Numbered from the stretch's first letter, positions 33,269-45,500 are shown. The stretch is DNA of 64,000 nucleotides from Adenophora triphylla var. japonica (GCA_022495995.1 JAFEMH010000332.1:186001-250000); one strand, 5' to 3'. The notes: a model not told the origin generated them from the letters alone. Made by a program: numbers and translations.

Positions 33269-34936
33269 CCACTTCTTTCTCGCTGCTGGAAAGGGATAGG
33301 AGAGGTTTAGACTCGGGATAGGTGTTTAGGCTGAAGGCTCAAGCAATATGCAGATTAAGAATCTTCCAGTTTACTTAAAACAGTGTCTTTTATTAATTTC
33401 TATTTGGTTGGAAAAGGGGTTCTGCCCTTCTTTTTCACAACTACTCTAGATCCTGGATCAGTGGGCTCCGTCACTACGTCTATAAGCCCCTCGTATTCCA
33501 CCTGTATTTCGACCTCCCAGGGTGGACAGCCCCGGGCGAGGGTCCTATCGGGCATGCGGATCCCACCGACCGAGAGAGAAGAACGCTCCTAACGGGTCTA
33601 GCGGGTCATAGGAACTTTAAACGCACGAGCGATGCGGATTATAGTCAAGGCAATGCCGGGAAAGTCTCGTCTTTCAGCCTTAACGAAATTTTGGCAGAGT
33701 TTCGCTTGCGCGAATGACGTTTTGACTTTTCGGTAATGTCTGAGAAGATAATAGGCATGGGTCGGGCGGTAAAAGCCGGATGACGCAGTGTCACATTGAA
33801 CTTCGTTGCATACGCAGTGCGTGAGTCAAAATCGAAGTCAATGCCGGGTCAAGATCTCGCCAATATTTCCTTGTCGGAATTTGGCATAGCTTCGCTTGCG
33901 CGAAAGATCTTTGGATTTTTGGCAAGGACTCGGTCTCGACTCTTACACATTCCGTGTGGGTCAAGGTCAAAGTCAATGCCGGAGTCAAGATCTTGCCAAT
34001 TTTTCCTTGTCGGAATTTTGGCAGAGTTCCGCTTGCGCGAAGGACCTTGACTTCCGTTATGGACTAAGGCTTGACCTTTACGGGGATATGCAACTGGGCT
34101 ATATGACACGGACTAGACCAAAAACCAACCAAAAGTCACGGTTTTTTGAAACATGTGACACGGACTGTGCATTGGTCGACACTGGCTGTCATGGGGAGTT
34201 TGGGGTGATTCCGTGCGCGCCCGGGAGCATCGTACGGCTGTCCGTGACTGCAACTGAACAACCACCCCGGGTTTAAAGGGACGTGCATGCAAAGTGTACA
34301 GGATATATAAGGTGCGCGTAGTGTGCGGTCTCCTAAAAATGTTCCTTTTTGAGTTAAAACAGAGATTTTCAGAAATGTGTTTTAAAAGGAATGATTTTCG
34401 GGACGGGGGAAAATGCAGCAAATAAGCACGTAAATTTTCTGAGAGCCCCGGTCAGTCTTGGAACTGAATAGCCCCAAGCTGCCAAGGCTGCCAGATTATC
34501 CTCAATTTTGTCCTGGTGGAATTGCCAATGAGGCCGCCCGGCTGGAATCCCAGGAGGATTAAGCCGTACGGCTGCATGGATCAATTTTCCAGGTTCCAAT
34601 CCTTTGCAGTTTCAAGTTGCTCCCCGAACATTTTAGGCACCTTTCAGCTTTCAACAGGCTTCCTGTTCAGAGTATGCACAATTCCCAAGATGCAATATGC
34701 AATGCAATGCAAAGAAAGAAAGCAAGCACGATAAATGGAATCCGTGACGGGAGGCTAACCCGCTCAAAGGAAAAAAGCTTTTTTTTTTCGAAAAGAGATA
34801 CCGGTACGTGGGATTGTTAGACCACCATTTATCCCAAGCCCCGGGTTAGGAAGCGATACAGGAAGGTTAGTGGTTTCCACCTATATACCGGGTATCATTT
34901 TTTTTTTTTTTAAATGAAAGCTTTCTCTTTTCTATT
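33269..34936 (-). other. E4 leader with 165-bp-class tandem repeat
   Basis: No convincing gene. Between 33640 and 34060 a block recurs about three times, each with CGGAATTTTGGCAGAGTT-like and CGCTTGCGCGAA segments (near 33690, 33875 and 34015). A perfect AGCCGTACGGCT palindrome lies at 34562-34573. Short A/T runs occur at 34780 and 34900. Confidence 0.6.
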
Positions 34937-34954
34937 TCCCCAGCGGAGTCGCCA
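34937..34954 (-). other. E4 primer binding site
   Basis: On the minus strand TGGCGACTCCGCTGGGGA follows the LTR end after a few bases. I recall this site (tRNA-Arg type) from Ogre-like elements. Confidence 0.75.
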
Positions 34955-34957
34955 AAC

Positions 34958-36685
34958 TGTTAATGTGGTGCCCAAATTATATTTTTATGTGTTTCATTTG
35001 GATTCACTTGAGTTTGAAAACATCCGGTTTAATTTGAAAAACGGAGTCGCCACGCCATTTTGATTTCCTCAAAACTTTGAAAAAAAAGGATTTAGGGTTC
35101 GGAGGTTAAGTTACCCCTTGGGAAGAACAGATCGTCGTTCACCCAAGGTGCCTTGCCGAAGCAAGTCTCCCAAGATTCCATTTTTCGTGCTTGCTTGTGT
35201 GCTTTCTTGTGTGCATGTGTTGAAAAAAGGGGGGGATGTTCCAAGTCGTCTTCCGGACGTATAAACCATTTAGTTGGTTATCGCTCGTGATTCCTTGGAT
35301 TTTATGTGTTCGGGACATTGATCCCGCCCTCATCTTGGACTTGTGATCATCACTATTTTACCTTGGGTCAAATGTGATCGAGAGAAGGACTCTCTTTTAT
35401 GGTCCAAGAGTGAGGTTCTTTAGAAAGGAATGACCTTATGCCCATCAATCCTACACCTTGAGACGATTGAGCTTGTGTAGATACTACTATACTCGTCTCA
35501 AGTGATAATCGAAGATATAGGGTTCAAGGTTTATCCATTTCTAAAGGAATTATGGCATCTTTAATGGAAGAAACGATGTAAAGATAGGATCTTTACACCG
35601 GTTCGCTCCAAAGGATGCATCAAATACCAATGGGGACATGGGGAATGCATGTTTAGGATAAAAATGACATTTTTAATGAAAAAGATGACATTTTGGGTGC
35701 AAGGGATGCTATTTTGTTTGCAAAGGATGCTTTTTATGTAAAGAAGTGATTTTTAATGCAAAGGATGCATCTTTATGTGGAAAAATAGCATTTTATATGC
35801 AAAGGATGCATAAAGATGTTATCTTGAAAGCAAATGATGCTACTTTGACGTAAAGGAATGATTTTTAAGTGCAAAGGATGCAACTTTCATGTATGAAAAT
35901 GGGTTTTAGGTGCAAAGGATGCAACTTTAATGTAAAGGAATCATTTTTAAGTGCAAAGGATGCACCTTTTATGTAAAAAAGTGATTTTTAGGTGCAAAGG
36001 ATGCACCTTTAATGCAAAGACTACATTTTTATGAGCAAAAGATGCTATTTTAATGCAAAGGATGCAAAGGGATGGGAATATGATTTACATGTTCAAAGAT
36101 ATGATCTTTAACAATAATATACCAAGTTCCAAGCAAATATGTAGTAATATGTAAAGCAAGGAGCAAATATATCACATATATGCAAGTATAATGCAAGATA
36201 AAGGGGGTGAGAGGTTACCAATGGTGGTGACCTCTTTCTCTTTGGAGTTCACCTAGGGAAGGGACCAACTTTTGGAGGCTTCAAGAAGGAGGGAGGTGGC
36301 TCTTGGCACTCTCAGCTTGCTGTATTTTCGTAATGATGTTTGGTAGAGTTTTGGTGCCAAAAATTGTCTTGCAAAAATGGGTAGAGGAGGCCTCTATTTA
36401 TAGGCAGTCTGGAAATAACTAATGAAGCCGTGCGGCTAGGAGTTCTCTCCTAATGCAGCCGTGCGGCATTATCCCTTGTGACTCAGCATTTTTCTAGAAT
36501 CATGCAAGGTGGCACTTCTAGAAGGGTTTTCACATAAAAGGAAAACGTGGTCTTTTAATTCCAAGTAATCCCTTCACCCCTCGGAAGGTTCGGAACAGTT
36601 TCCGAATTGCTCCGGAACTTTAGGAAAGTCCGGGGAATTGCCAGGAACTTAATCGGAAGGCATGAGCCAGATTTGGGCACTTACA
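34958..36685 (-). repeat. E4 right (5') LTR
   Basis: On the minus strand it runs from TGTAAGTGCCCAAATC (36685) to CCACATTAACA (34958). The TATA box CCTATAAATAGAGG is at 36391-36404. Near-palindromes AGCCGTGCGGCT and AGCCGTGCGGCA are at about 36426-36466. A degenerate 26-30 bp repeat built on TGCAAAGGATGCA fills 35640-36075. The sequence upstream of its start (GGGGCGAG on the minus strand) looks like a polypurine tract, which leaves the outer boundary uncertain. Confidence 0.7.
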
Positions 36686-37430
36686 CTCGCCCCGGCTTAG
36701 TTTACGTGTTTTCTCTTATTTTCAGGCCTAGCAATCTCCGGAACATCCGATCGCTTGGATTTGGGCTGATTTGACGATTTTGGCATCATCATATATAAAT
36801 GGATACACCGGAGGTATGTAATATAATAACAAGCATAATTAAAATTTTATTATTTTTTAATTATAATTATTCTTAAATGCAAATTTTGGTTATGAAAATT
36901 AAAATTAAAATGAATGTCAATATAACACACATTTTTTTTTTTAAAACTTAGAATGTTAAAATACTGGAAGGGTAGAGACTTCTTATGAGTTTTTAATTAT
37001 AATTGGGAGAATACTGTATTTTTTTTAAGTGGTAGAAAAAAAAAACCTTGGGAGAAAGAAATAAGCTTGCCATTGGATCTTAAACAGCCCCACTACTATT
37101 TCAATTTAGGTTTAGATTAGTAGGGTGAATGATCAAAATATTATGTTACGTATTTTTACGTTTTTTATAATTAATACAATGTACTATTTACTTACTGTAC
37201 ATCTTAATGCAATATATTTTATCAATTCATTATATATAATGCAATTTACGTACTATTTTCATGAACTATACTTTTTAAATATGAGTCAAATAATGCAAAC
37301 TTATTACATTATTTGTAACACCGTTCGAATATATATTGCATTATTCTGTTACTAAATAATTTCTTAATTAAAATGAAAGATATACTCCACGTTGCATTGG
37401 TAATTATTCCTTAGTTCGAATGGGCCATGA
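36686..37430. other. AT-rich intergenic stretch, no gene seen
   Basis: Low-complexity A/T-rich sequence between E4 and the captured helicase fragment. Short frames here have no recognisable content. Confidence 0.5.
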
Positions 37431-37439
37431 ACTGATTTA

Positions 37440-37535
37440 GTGTTAAAGACGCAAGTTTGGGCCCAAATTTCTCACAGTAGAGCCGGGGTTGCTGCCATCG
37501 ACAACATTTCGCCGGCGACCGTTGCAACTTCAGTA

Positions 37536-37584
<49 letters not shown>

Positions 37585-37876
37585 TACACGCACACACACA
37601 CACATGGCGCCGAAGAAGAATCCGCAGAAGCAGAAGTCAACTTCAACATCTACGAAAATTAAACCCCCATCTTCCTCCACCGGTCCCAAACTCCAAATTT
37701 CCGCCGAAAATGAGAACTGCCTCCGCCGTCTCTTACTCAACTCCGGTCGTCCTATGGTATCGACTCCGGCTCCGGTAGATGATTTTCTCTCTAAGGCTCA
37801 AAAGGCCAAGAAGCTTCACTCTGTTGAGGTTGAGACCCCACCAGTCCACAAATTGTACTGCAAAAACATTGAGTAG
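37440..37876 (+). pseudogene. Captured 5' end of a DExH-box helicase gene, fused to foreign sequence
   Basis: A (CT)n and (CA)n rich 5' UTR (37535-37600) precedes ATG 37604. The first about 73 codons (MAPKKNPQKQKSTST, GPKLQISAENENCLRRLLLN, DDFLSKAQKAKKLHS) match my memory of the N-terminus of the plant chloroplast-annotated DExH7 RNA helicase. At 37823 the frame changes to sequence also found at 60872 (VEVETPPVHKLYCKNIE, then TAG). The catalytic helicase is absent. This is a captured or duplicated gene start forming a short chimeric ORF. The family name is probable, not certain. Confidence 0.6.
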
Positions 37877-37905
37877 GAGAAAAGCTTTTTAGAGAATGAA
37901 AAGAA
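37823..37905. repeat. TNL-unit end, copy A (matches 60872 onward)
   Basis: From TTGAGGTTGAGACCCCACC onward the sequence matches 60872-60955 with few changes. One of these turns CAG at 60922 into TAG here. It marks the start of a tandemly duplicated segment that continues at 39204 and 46294 once the MULE and E5 are removed. Confidence 0.85.
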
Positions 37906-39194
37906 GAGAATTGTTATATAAACCCGTAAAATTGTTGAGTAAATCCGTAACATTAAAATCACCCCAAAAAATTAAAACAAACCCCTCACTTTTCCCTTTA
38001 TAACCTCACTCACCCACACACCCACACCCACACCCATTAACCCTTTCATTTACTCTTTCTCACCCACACCACCCACCACCATTTTTAGAGAGAGAAAGAG
38101 AGAGAAAATCACTTATTATATAGTACTCCTTCTTCCCCTTGTCTTCTTCCTCTCTTTAAATCATGCCACCTTAAATTTCGGCCACTCACTTCATAATTCC
38201 GGCGATTCACCATTTTTTTGGGCGAAATTTCAAAGACAAACAACTTTCCTTTGTGTCTCTCTAAGATTTGAAGCAATTTTTGCGTATCGATACACTACGT
38301 CCTCACAAACCTTGCAATCTCCGCCTACTACTGCCATATCCGACTGAAAATCTAGAAAAACAAAATGGGTCACACTCGATTCGGTCGGGTGTGGCCGGTT
38401 TTTATTTTGATTTTCGATCGAGTGTGGCCGATTTTTATTTAGATTTTATATCGGGTGTGACCGATATTTTTTTGAGATTTTCGGCCGAAAGTGACCGATT
38501 TCTTTAAAGATTTTCGGCGGACATTGGCCGATTTTTACAAAATTTTCGTAACTGTGATGCTTGAATATGGCGGTGGTAGTTCAGTGAGAATGACAAGATT
38601 TGGTTGGTGACTTTGGTCCTTGGTTTGGATCTAGTGCTTCATTAACATGACACTCATATTAAATCTTTTCATTAACCATTTTGAAAGGTTCGACCGGGTG
38701 TGGCCGAAATAATTTAAAAATTCGGCCAGTACTGACCGAAAAAACAACCCAGATTCGGTAAACCAGAGCTGAACTTTTTAAAAATTTTGGCTGGGTTTGA
38801 CCGAACTTTTTCAATATTTTCGGCCGGGTGTGGCCGAACCTGAACTGAATTTCGGTCACTACTGGCCGAATTTTTGCAAAACGAAAAAAAAAATAAAAGT
38901 TTAACAAATTTATATGTAGGAGAAAAGGGAGGTAGTGATTTTTTGATGTTTGAGAAATGAGAGTAGGAAGAAAGGGAGGGAGGGTAATTTTTTTATGCAA
39001 AAAAAATGAAGAGGGTGAGATTAATGGTGAAAAATGGGGAAGGTGTGGAAGGTGGGTGAAAAATTGATGAGGAGGAAGGTGGGGTAATGGGTGTATGAAT
39101 TAGGGGTAGAAAAGTAGTTTCATTCGATGACATAATTGTAGTTTGTATGTTACGGGTTTACTCAACAATTTTAAGGGTTTATATAACAATTCTC
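37906..39194. mobile_element. Non-autonomous MULE-like element
   Basis: Terminal inverted repeats of about 48 bp start GAGAATTGTTATATAAACCC at both ends, with few mismatches. Flanks TGAAAAGAA (37897-37905) and TGCAAAGAA (39195-39203) form a 9-bp duplication with one mismatch. The uninterrupted site is preserved at 60946-60965. Size and 9-bp duplication fit a Mutator-like element. No transposase frame exists in its 1289 bp. The interior carries many TCGGCCGGGTGTGGCCGA-like hyphenated palindromes in both orientations. Confidence 0.85.
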
Positions 39195-39228
39195 TGCAAA
39201 GAATTATATGCTCTAACCCAATTAATAG

Positions 39229-39781
39229 TGATGCTACAAAAAATTTGCTTCTCCATTGATTTCCGAGCTTGGTGAAGGATAATGGCTGATTTCTCCAACA
39301 ATGATCTGCACAAGAAGCACCGTGAGCTAAGCCGGGGGCGTCTCCGGCTAAAGTCCCTCCGGTGTGAGAATCATTAACCAATTCTTTGTGTATATAGATG
39401 CTGAACATTTAGAGAGAGAGAGAATATAGAGAGATAAAATGTGGGTTTTGGGAGGAAGAAGATAGAGTGAACCTGTGAGTTAGAGAGAATCCTCCCCAAA
39501 TGAGAAGCTTCCTTCGTATATATAGCTCGGTGGATGGGCTTTTAACCCATTCAGCCCATTTGGCCCCTTTACCATTTGTTCGCTTGGCCCGTTTAGCCCA
39601 TTTGGCCTATTTGACCCATTTGACATATTTGGGAAGCCATACATATCACAATATTTTTGGGGTCCATATAATAATGATTATTGTATCCCCTTAATGCTAC
39701 ACATTTCCACGTATTTATTATGTCCATTTTGACCCCTAGGTCTATCGTATTTTTCGTTGACCATTTTTTATGGTCACATCA
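39229..39781 (-). repeat. E5 left (3') LTR (553 bp)
   Basis: Pair of 45725-46293. It lacks an 18-bp CATTTGACC-type unit that the other copy has. A minus-strand TATATATACG lies near 39515-39525. Confidence 0.9.
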
Positions 39782-39793
39782 GTAGCCCCCGAC
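39782..39793 (-). other. E5 polypurine tract
   Basis: On the minus strand GTCGGGGGCTAC directly precedes the LTR start TGATGTGACC. Confidence 0.8.
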
Positions 39794-40489
39794 TCTTTAG
39801 CTCGGTTATTTATGGGCGAGTTAAGGAGTAGATAAGGTAAAATAAAATTTTTGGCCATTTTTGAGATGATCCTCCTACTTTGTAACAATAGAAGCCTTTA
39901 ACATATCAATTTTTTGTGTTTCGCTCTGATTATTAAGCAATTCAGGATGCGAGCCCAATAAGCCGTTCGGGATGCGAGCCCCCGAGTTGGAAGATAGCGA
40001 GTCGCTCCCAATCTTCATGTAAGGGACAGTGTCGTTTGGTCGAGATAACATATACAGTTTGAATAATTTCCTTTTTGAGCCGCGGCCATGTGTTGGCTAT
40101 ATGGTTATTCCAGATAGGTTTTGGCGAGAAGCCCCCGAGTTGAGAAATGGCTTGTTGCTCCTCACATTTTCAGACCTTTTTGTATGAAATTTGAAGGAAT
40201 GACTTTTCCAATTTCTATAGGTTGGTAACCGGCCCTTTTCTGGCATAATTATTGTGACTTGTTTTTCTTTTGAATTTTCTTTTGATATGGCACTTTGCCA
40301 AACCTCCTTGTTCCAAACCATCTTTCGTTAAACCCCATTGTGCTTACCTCCTGATGCTAATAGCATCTTGTAAACCGCATATAGAAAACAACGTTTGTGC
40401 GTTTAACCATTTTGCTATCCCGCTGCTTGACCGCTTACCATTTTGCTGTTTGCTTTGGCTTAACCGAGATTGTCATCTCACTCATTTCC

Positions 40490-41000
40490 CCTTGAATTGC
40501 CTTCTTGAGTGGCATCCCGCCAAGTTCATCAAATTTTCTTAAATGGGTGGCGTCCCGCCCGCTTTATCAATTTCTCTTGAATGAGTGGCATCCTGCCATC
40601 TTTTTTCCGTTTTCATATGGCGTTTTCGTCCGATTTTTTCCTTTTCAAAATGTGGCATCCCGCCCCCTTTCACTTTAAAGTATGGCAAGTCGCCCCCTTT
40701 TTATGGCATTTTGCCTAAACTTTTTGTCAAAATACGGCGTTTTGCCTGACATTTTTCTGTTTAAAATATGGCATATCGCCACCATTTTCTCTGTTTGGGA
40801 CATGGCATTTCACCAAATAGTTTAAAATGGCATTTTGCAACCATTTTTCCGTCAAATATAGCATTTCACCAAATATTTCCTATTTATAAAATTGTATTTC
40901 ACCTGATCTTTTTCAATAAAATACGGCATTTCGTCGACCCTTCTCATGGCGTTTCGCCGAACCAATTTCAATTTAAGTTGGCATTTTGCCTAACGCTTTC
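40490..41000. repeat. Degenerate TGGCAT-N-GCC repeats in E5
   Basis: About 15 loosely spaced units, roughly 30 bp apart, each containing a TGGCATTTCGCCA-like near-palindrome (for example 40505, 40583, 40652, 40702, 40768, 40945, 40979). They are too diverged for a regular array but clearly one family. Confidence 0.75.
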
Positions 41001-41139
41001 CGCTTCTGTTTTCCTTTTGCTTTGTTCATCTCGCTTAGAGATATTATACTTGATATTTTAGACGAATTCCAATTTATTTTTGTTTTAGTTTCATCTCGCG
41101 TGGAGATGTGGCTGGGGATGTTATTCCGTATTCCGTTTG

Positions 41140-42050
41140 CAAATGATGGCAAATCACCTTTTGTTAAACCGCCCCTTTTGTTATACCGCCCTTTATTTAA
41201 ACCACGGTTGTGCTAAATCGTATTTTGCTAAACCGTATTTGTGCAAACCGCATTTGAGTAAACCGTATTTATGCAAATCGCATTTTGCAAACCGCGTTTT
41301 TCCTTTTCACTTTGTCTAATTTGTTTCAGCAAGTGCTAAAAATGTTGGCCAACAATTTGTTTCGGCCTTTGTGGAGTGTGTACCTCCTATTCCCCTTTCG
41401 AAAGAGTATGGCTTGTCATTAGACAGCCTTGCTAGAAAATGCGCAAGTATTTAACAATTTCTCTTGTTTCGTTTGACTCAATGTGAGAGTTGTCGGCGAG
41501 GCATCTCGCCTTATCCTTCTTTAGAAAATGTGACATTTTGCCAATTTTTTTTTTTGTTTTAGAAATATGGCATGTCGCCAATTTTCCATTTTAGATATGG
41601 CATGTTGCCAAACCAATTTCATTTCTATTCGTTTCGCATAGAGATATCTGTTGAAACTTTCTAAGTTTTCCATTTTCCGTTTCCATTTCCATTTCGCATT
41701 CATTAATCTCGCATAAAAATATTACTTGACATTTTCCAAGTTTTTCATTTTATTTTCATTTCCGTTGTATCTCGCGTGGAGATATTATTTGGCATATTCC
41801 AAGTTTTCCATTTCCATTTCATCTCGCGTGGAGATTTGGCTTGGCATACCGCATAGTGCTAAACCACATTTTGCTAACCGGCATTTTTGCTAGACCGCAT
41901 TTTTGCTAAACCGCATTTTTGCTAACCGCATTTTTGCTAAACCACTTTTTGCTAATCGCATTTTTCCTAAACTGCATTTTTGTTAACCGCATTTTTGGAT
42001 AAACGGCATTTTGCTAAACCGCATTTTGTTGAACTGCATTTTTGCTATAC
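41140..42050. repeat. AAACCGCATTTTTGCT repeats in E5
   Basis: Two blocks (41155-41300 and 41845-42055) repeat AAACCGCATTTTTGCT with a period of about 17 bp. Between them are several CTCGCGTGGAGAT and TGGCATGT copies. Confidence 0.8.
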
Positions 42051-42480
42051 CGCATAGAAAGTGCGTATAATGCCATACCGTGTAGAAAGTGCAAAACCGC
42101 ATAGTGCCATACCGCGTAGAAAGTGCCAAACCGCATAATGCCATACCGCGTGGAAAGTTCGTATAATGCCATACCGCGTGGAAAGTCCGTATAATGCCAT
42201 ATCGCGTGGAAAGTCCGTATAATGCCATACCACATAGAAAGTCCGTATAATGCCAAAACCGACGTAGAAAGTCCGTATAATGCCAAAACCGGCGTAGAAA
42301 GTCCGTATAATGCCAAAACCGGCGTAGAAAGTCCGTATAATGCCATACCGCGTAGAAAGTCCGTATAATGCCAAAACCGGCGTAGAAAGTCCGTATAATG
42401 CCAAAACCGGCGTAGAAAGTCCGTATAATGCCAAAACCGGCGTAGAAAGTCCGTATAATTCCAAAACCGGCGTAGAACAT
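42050..42480. repeat. 30-bp minisatellite in E5
   Basis: About 14 units of 29-31 bp built on GTAGAAAGTCCGTATAATGCC, ending in AAAACCGGC or ATACCGC. The right half is almost homogeneous. Because 30 is a multiple of three, all three minus frames stay open with 10-residue periods, so the overlapping frames at 41983-42577 are not evidence of a gene. Confidence 0.95.
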
Positions 42481-42519
42481 CGCCAAGCCTTTCGGCTTGC
42501 AGCGGCATCTCCTTGAATC

Positions 42520-45500
42520 TCACGAGGGAGATGGCCGAATACCACGAGGGATATGTGGCTGGGCGTATTCCCAACATTCCATTTTGGTACCTACAAGATA
42601 GGAGAGGTAGTCATTTGCAAATCCAGTATGGTCCTTTTCCATTTTATTTGACATGTCATTCACTAACATGAAGAGATAGGTGAACACACGTAAATTGTAA
42701 TATGAAGACATATTGTTTATTCCAAGCATATATGATAAGGGCACATAATTTTTCAAAGTTCAACATCTCGAAATTTCAAATAAGTAACGGGTTGATACTG
42801 ATAACCCCTAGATTGTGACAATTTTTCCTTTCCACTTGCAATATAAACATGCATTTGCATAGTGCATATTTCCATAATATTAAGCAATAAGCAAATAAAC
42901 AGATAGCATAGAATTCTCCTATTTAACTCCGTTGGACGTTAGCTTTTTTATGACATAATTTCTTTTTATCTGTTATTGTCAAGATAATTCCATACGATCT
43001 ATTAATTTATCCATTTTTCAAATGAAGCTAAAAGTGAACATCATCATGGCTATGTATTAAACCTTCCTAAGAACAAACTTTCCTTTGACATTCGAGTGGG
43101 ATAAATAAAGACCGTTTCATTTTTTAACAACAAATATTTTCAGATCACATTTCACTTTTTGTTAAGCATAATAATAATATTGATCAATACTAGATGTTAT
43201 ACGGGCACAAATTTCCATATCGCTTTGAGTATGTAAATGAGCACGTTCAGCTACCATATAGCTATATCACCAGGCACCAATCATAATATATTTTCAAAAA
43301 CTTCTTCCTAATTAGCAGTATGTCCCTCATATACTATTCACAAGATACATTTCAGGAGGCACCTTTTCATTTATCATTTAAGGCAAGTAGCGAGCAAGTT
43401 CTCTAGTTTAACTTCTACTTACTTTATCACATAGTTTCATGAGTAAGGAAATAAGGGGAAAACTTAACAGTACCAAGTAAATGAATCCACCAAGAATGAT
43501 CTTAATGAGGCGATCCGTTTCATCAATAATTATGCTCGTGTCACATTTAAATATTTTAAAGGGCACAGTCACTGTATTCCATGTATCATATAAATAGACG
43601 TTAATTTTATTATTTGTCCACATATTTTTGTTTATATCTTGAGAAATCAGACATCCATTTTTAATCGTTTATTTCAATTACCTTTGAGCATGCTCCTAAT
43701 TATTTTTTAAGGAGATAGTAAGCATTTGTGCTTTAATCATATCGAAATATTTACCTTAATAGTAATATTCATATTCAAAGGAACCTAGCAAATACATTTG
43801 TAATGTTGATTCTATTCTATCGATCTAAGTAAACGAATCGCAAATGCCTTATACCAAATAGTTCCATATTGTACGTTTAGACATCATTTAGCATATCCCC
43901 TTTCATTCTCTAAGTAAGTGACAATCATTTAATCTTTGATTTTAGATGACCATTTCCCCTTTGTGAGTGAGCAAGAAGTGTATACCAGCATGGCAATGTA
44001 CTATTAACTTTTTTAAGCATAATCTTTCTACCGACATTCAAGGGGAACAAATAAAGTCCATTTCATTTTTTGATGAGCATCCTAATATTGCTCTATACAA
44101 AAAGTAATGTGCACGAATTTCCATGCTGTATCAAACATTCCAAGGGCATATTCAATGTAACATATGTATCATGAATTGGTAATTTAAATAGATAAGACAA
44201 TTCAGCGGATGGATATCTAGATTATGATGGATGGTGTATAACATATTTTCATAGTGTCGGAGCACACATTTTACGATTAACGTTTATTGAATATTCGTTA
44301 CTTGGTTTTCTTATCCGTTTCCTTTCCCGAAATCACTTGGGCAAGCTGCTAATGAATGCGTCTTAAAGTGATTTACCTTGTATGTTTATGCTAGGGTTTT
44401 GATTTCCAACGAGGTGCGGTTTGAATGGCAACTTGCCATGAAGTTTTCTTCATGTTCATTTTTGCTTCGTGCCTTTAAACCAAGTCTTAGGTGCTTGATG
44501 CCTTTAAATCAAGTCTTGGGTGCTCGGTGCCTTTAAACCAAGTCTTGTTTTTTCTTACGAGTTGCCGTTTGAATAGCAACTCACCATGAAGTTTCCTTCA
44601 TGCTCACTTTGGCTCAGATCCTTTAAACCAAGTAATGAATATTCAACATAACTCCATTATAAAAATAGCAATTTTGGAAAGTCGACATTGATCAGCATGT
44701 ATTTGTATTGGCAAGATAACGGAGACGCATAAAAAAGATTTAACAAATATTAAGAAATGGAAAGAAACGACCTGAATTATTGTGGTGAGTCGATTTGAGA
44801 CGGAGATGCTATGCTTTTCACCATTGAAATTAATGGACCCTTTTTTAATTTGGGTGGACAAGGATGAGACGAGGTGGGCCGGCCCACTTGATCAACTATT
44901 TCCCCTTTCCAATTTTTCTCAACCTACAGGCTCATAAATCAGTCAGTCAAAGGCAATTTACGTTTGCGGTCTATTTGGGTCCTCCATGATTAACGGCAAT
45001 TTCGATCTCTTGACGTCTTCACGCGACGATTTCACTCACCCCGTCTTCAATCTCGCTGAACCCCTATCTCGCTCCGCAACTCCGAGCTCGCTAGGTAACA
45101 TCAATCTCGCTCTGCCTCGATCTCGATCAGCTTCAACCTCGCCATGATTCCTTTACTCCGTCTGAGCTCGACCTCGTCTTTAAGTCCGCTTACGACTTCC
45201 ATTACCACGCTCCCGACCCTGCTCCGCTAATCTCGCTCCGCAATCTGCATCTCGCCTCGTGATCCTCGTTGTAAGTCGTTTTTCTTTTTCCTTCCTTTTT
45301 TTTATTTGCAATTTCCTTTCTGGCTATTCCGTTTCTGCGATTTCATTTTTGGGTATTTGGATTTCTGCGATTTTGATTGATCGGGCTAGATGAAATGACT
45401 GCCATTTTCAATTTCTACACGCGACTTCGCCTCTTGCAATTCCAATTTCTGGCGACTTTGAATTCTTGCGAGATGGACCACGGCGAGATGAACTGCCGCT

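Larger units (their letters stand above)
24653..36685 (-). mobile_element. E4: Ogre-like Gypsy retrotransposon, composite
   Basis: On the minus strand the order is LTR (36685-34958), primer site, leader, long ORF, protease, G-patch-containing linker, RT, RNase H, start of integrase, minisatellites, LTR (26045 to about 24653). The primer site and a G-patch domain after the protease are Ogre-like, and tandem repeats after pol are typical of that group. The two LTRs share only short blocks, so E4 may be a recombinant of two elements or contain a captured second LTR. No target duplication could be matched. The left boundary is uncertain. Confidence 0.75.

Noticed and set aside
42050..42480. CRISPR-like array
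   Set aside because: Units are contiguous with no unique spacers, inside a plant retroelement. The same applies to 26880-27250 and 55140-55620.
41983..42577. Three long overlapping minus-strand ORFs with periodic protein sequence
   Set aside because: They are products of the 30-bp minisatellite, whose length is a multiple of three; no frame has non-repeat coding content.
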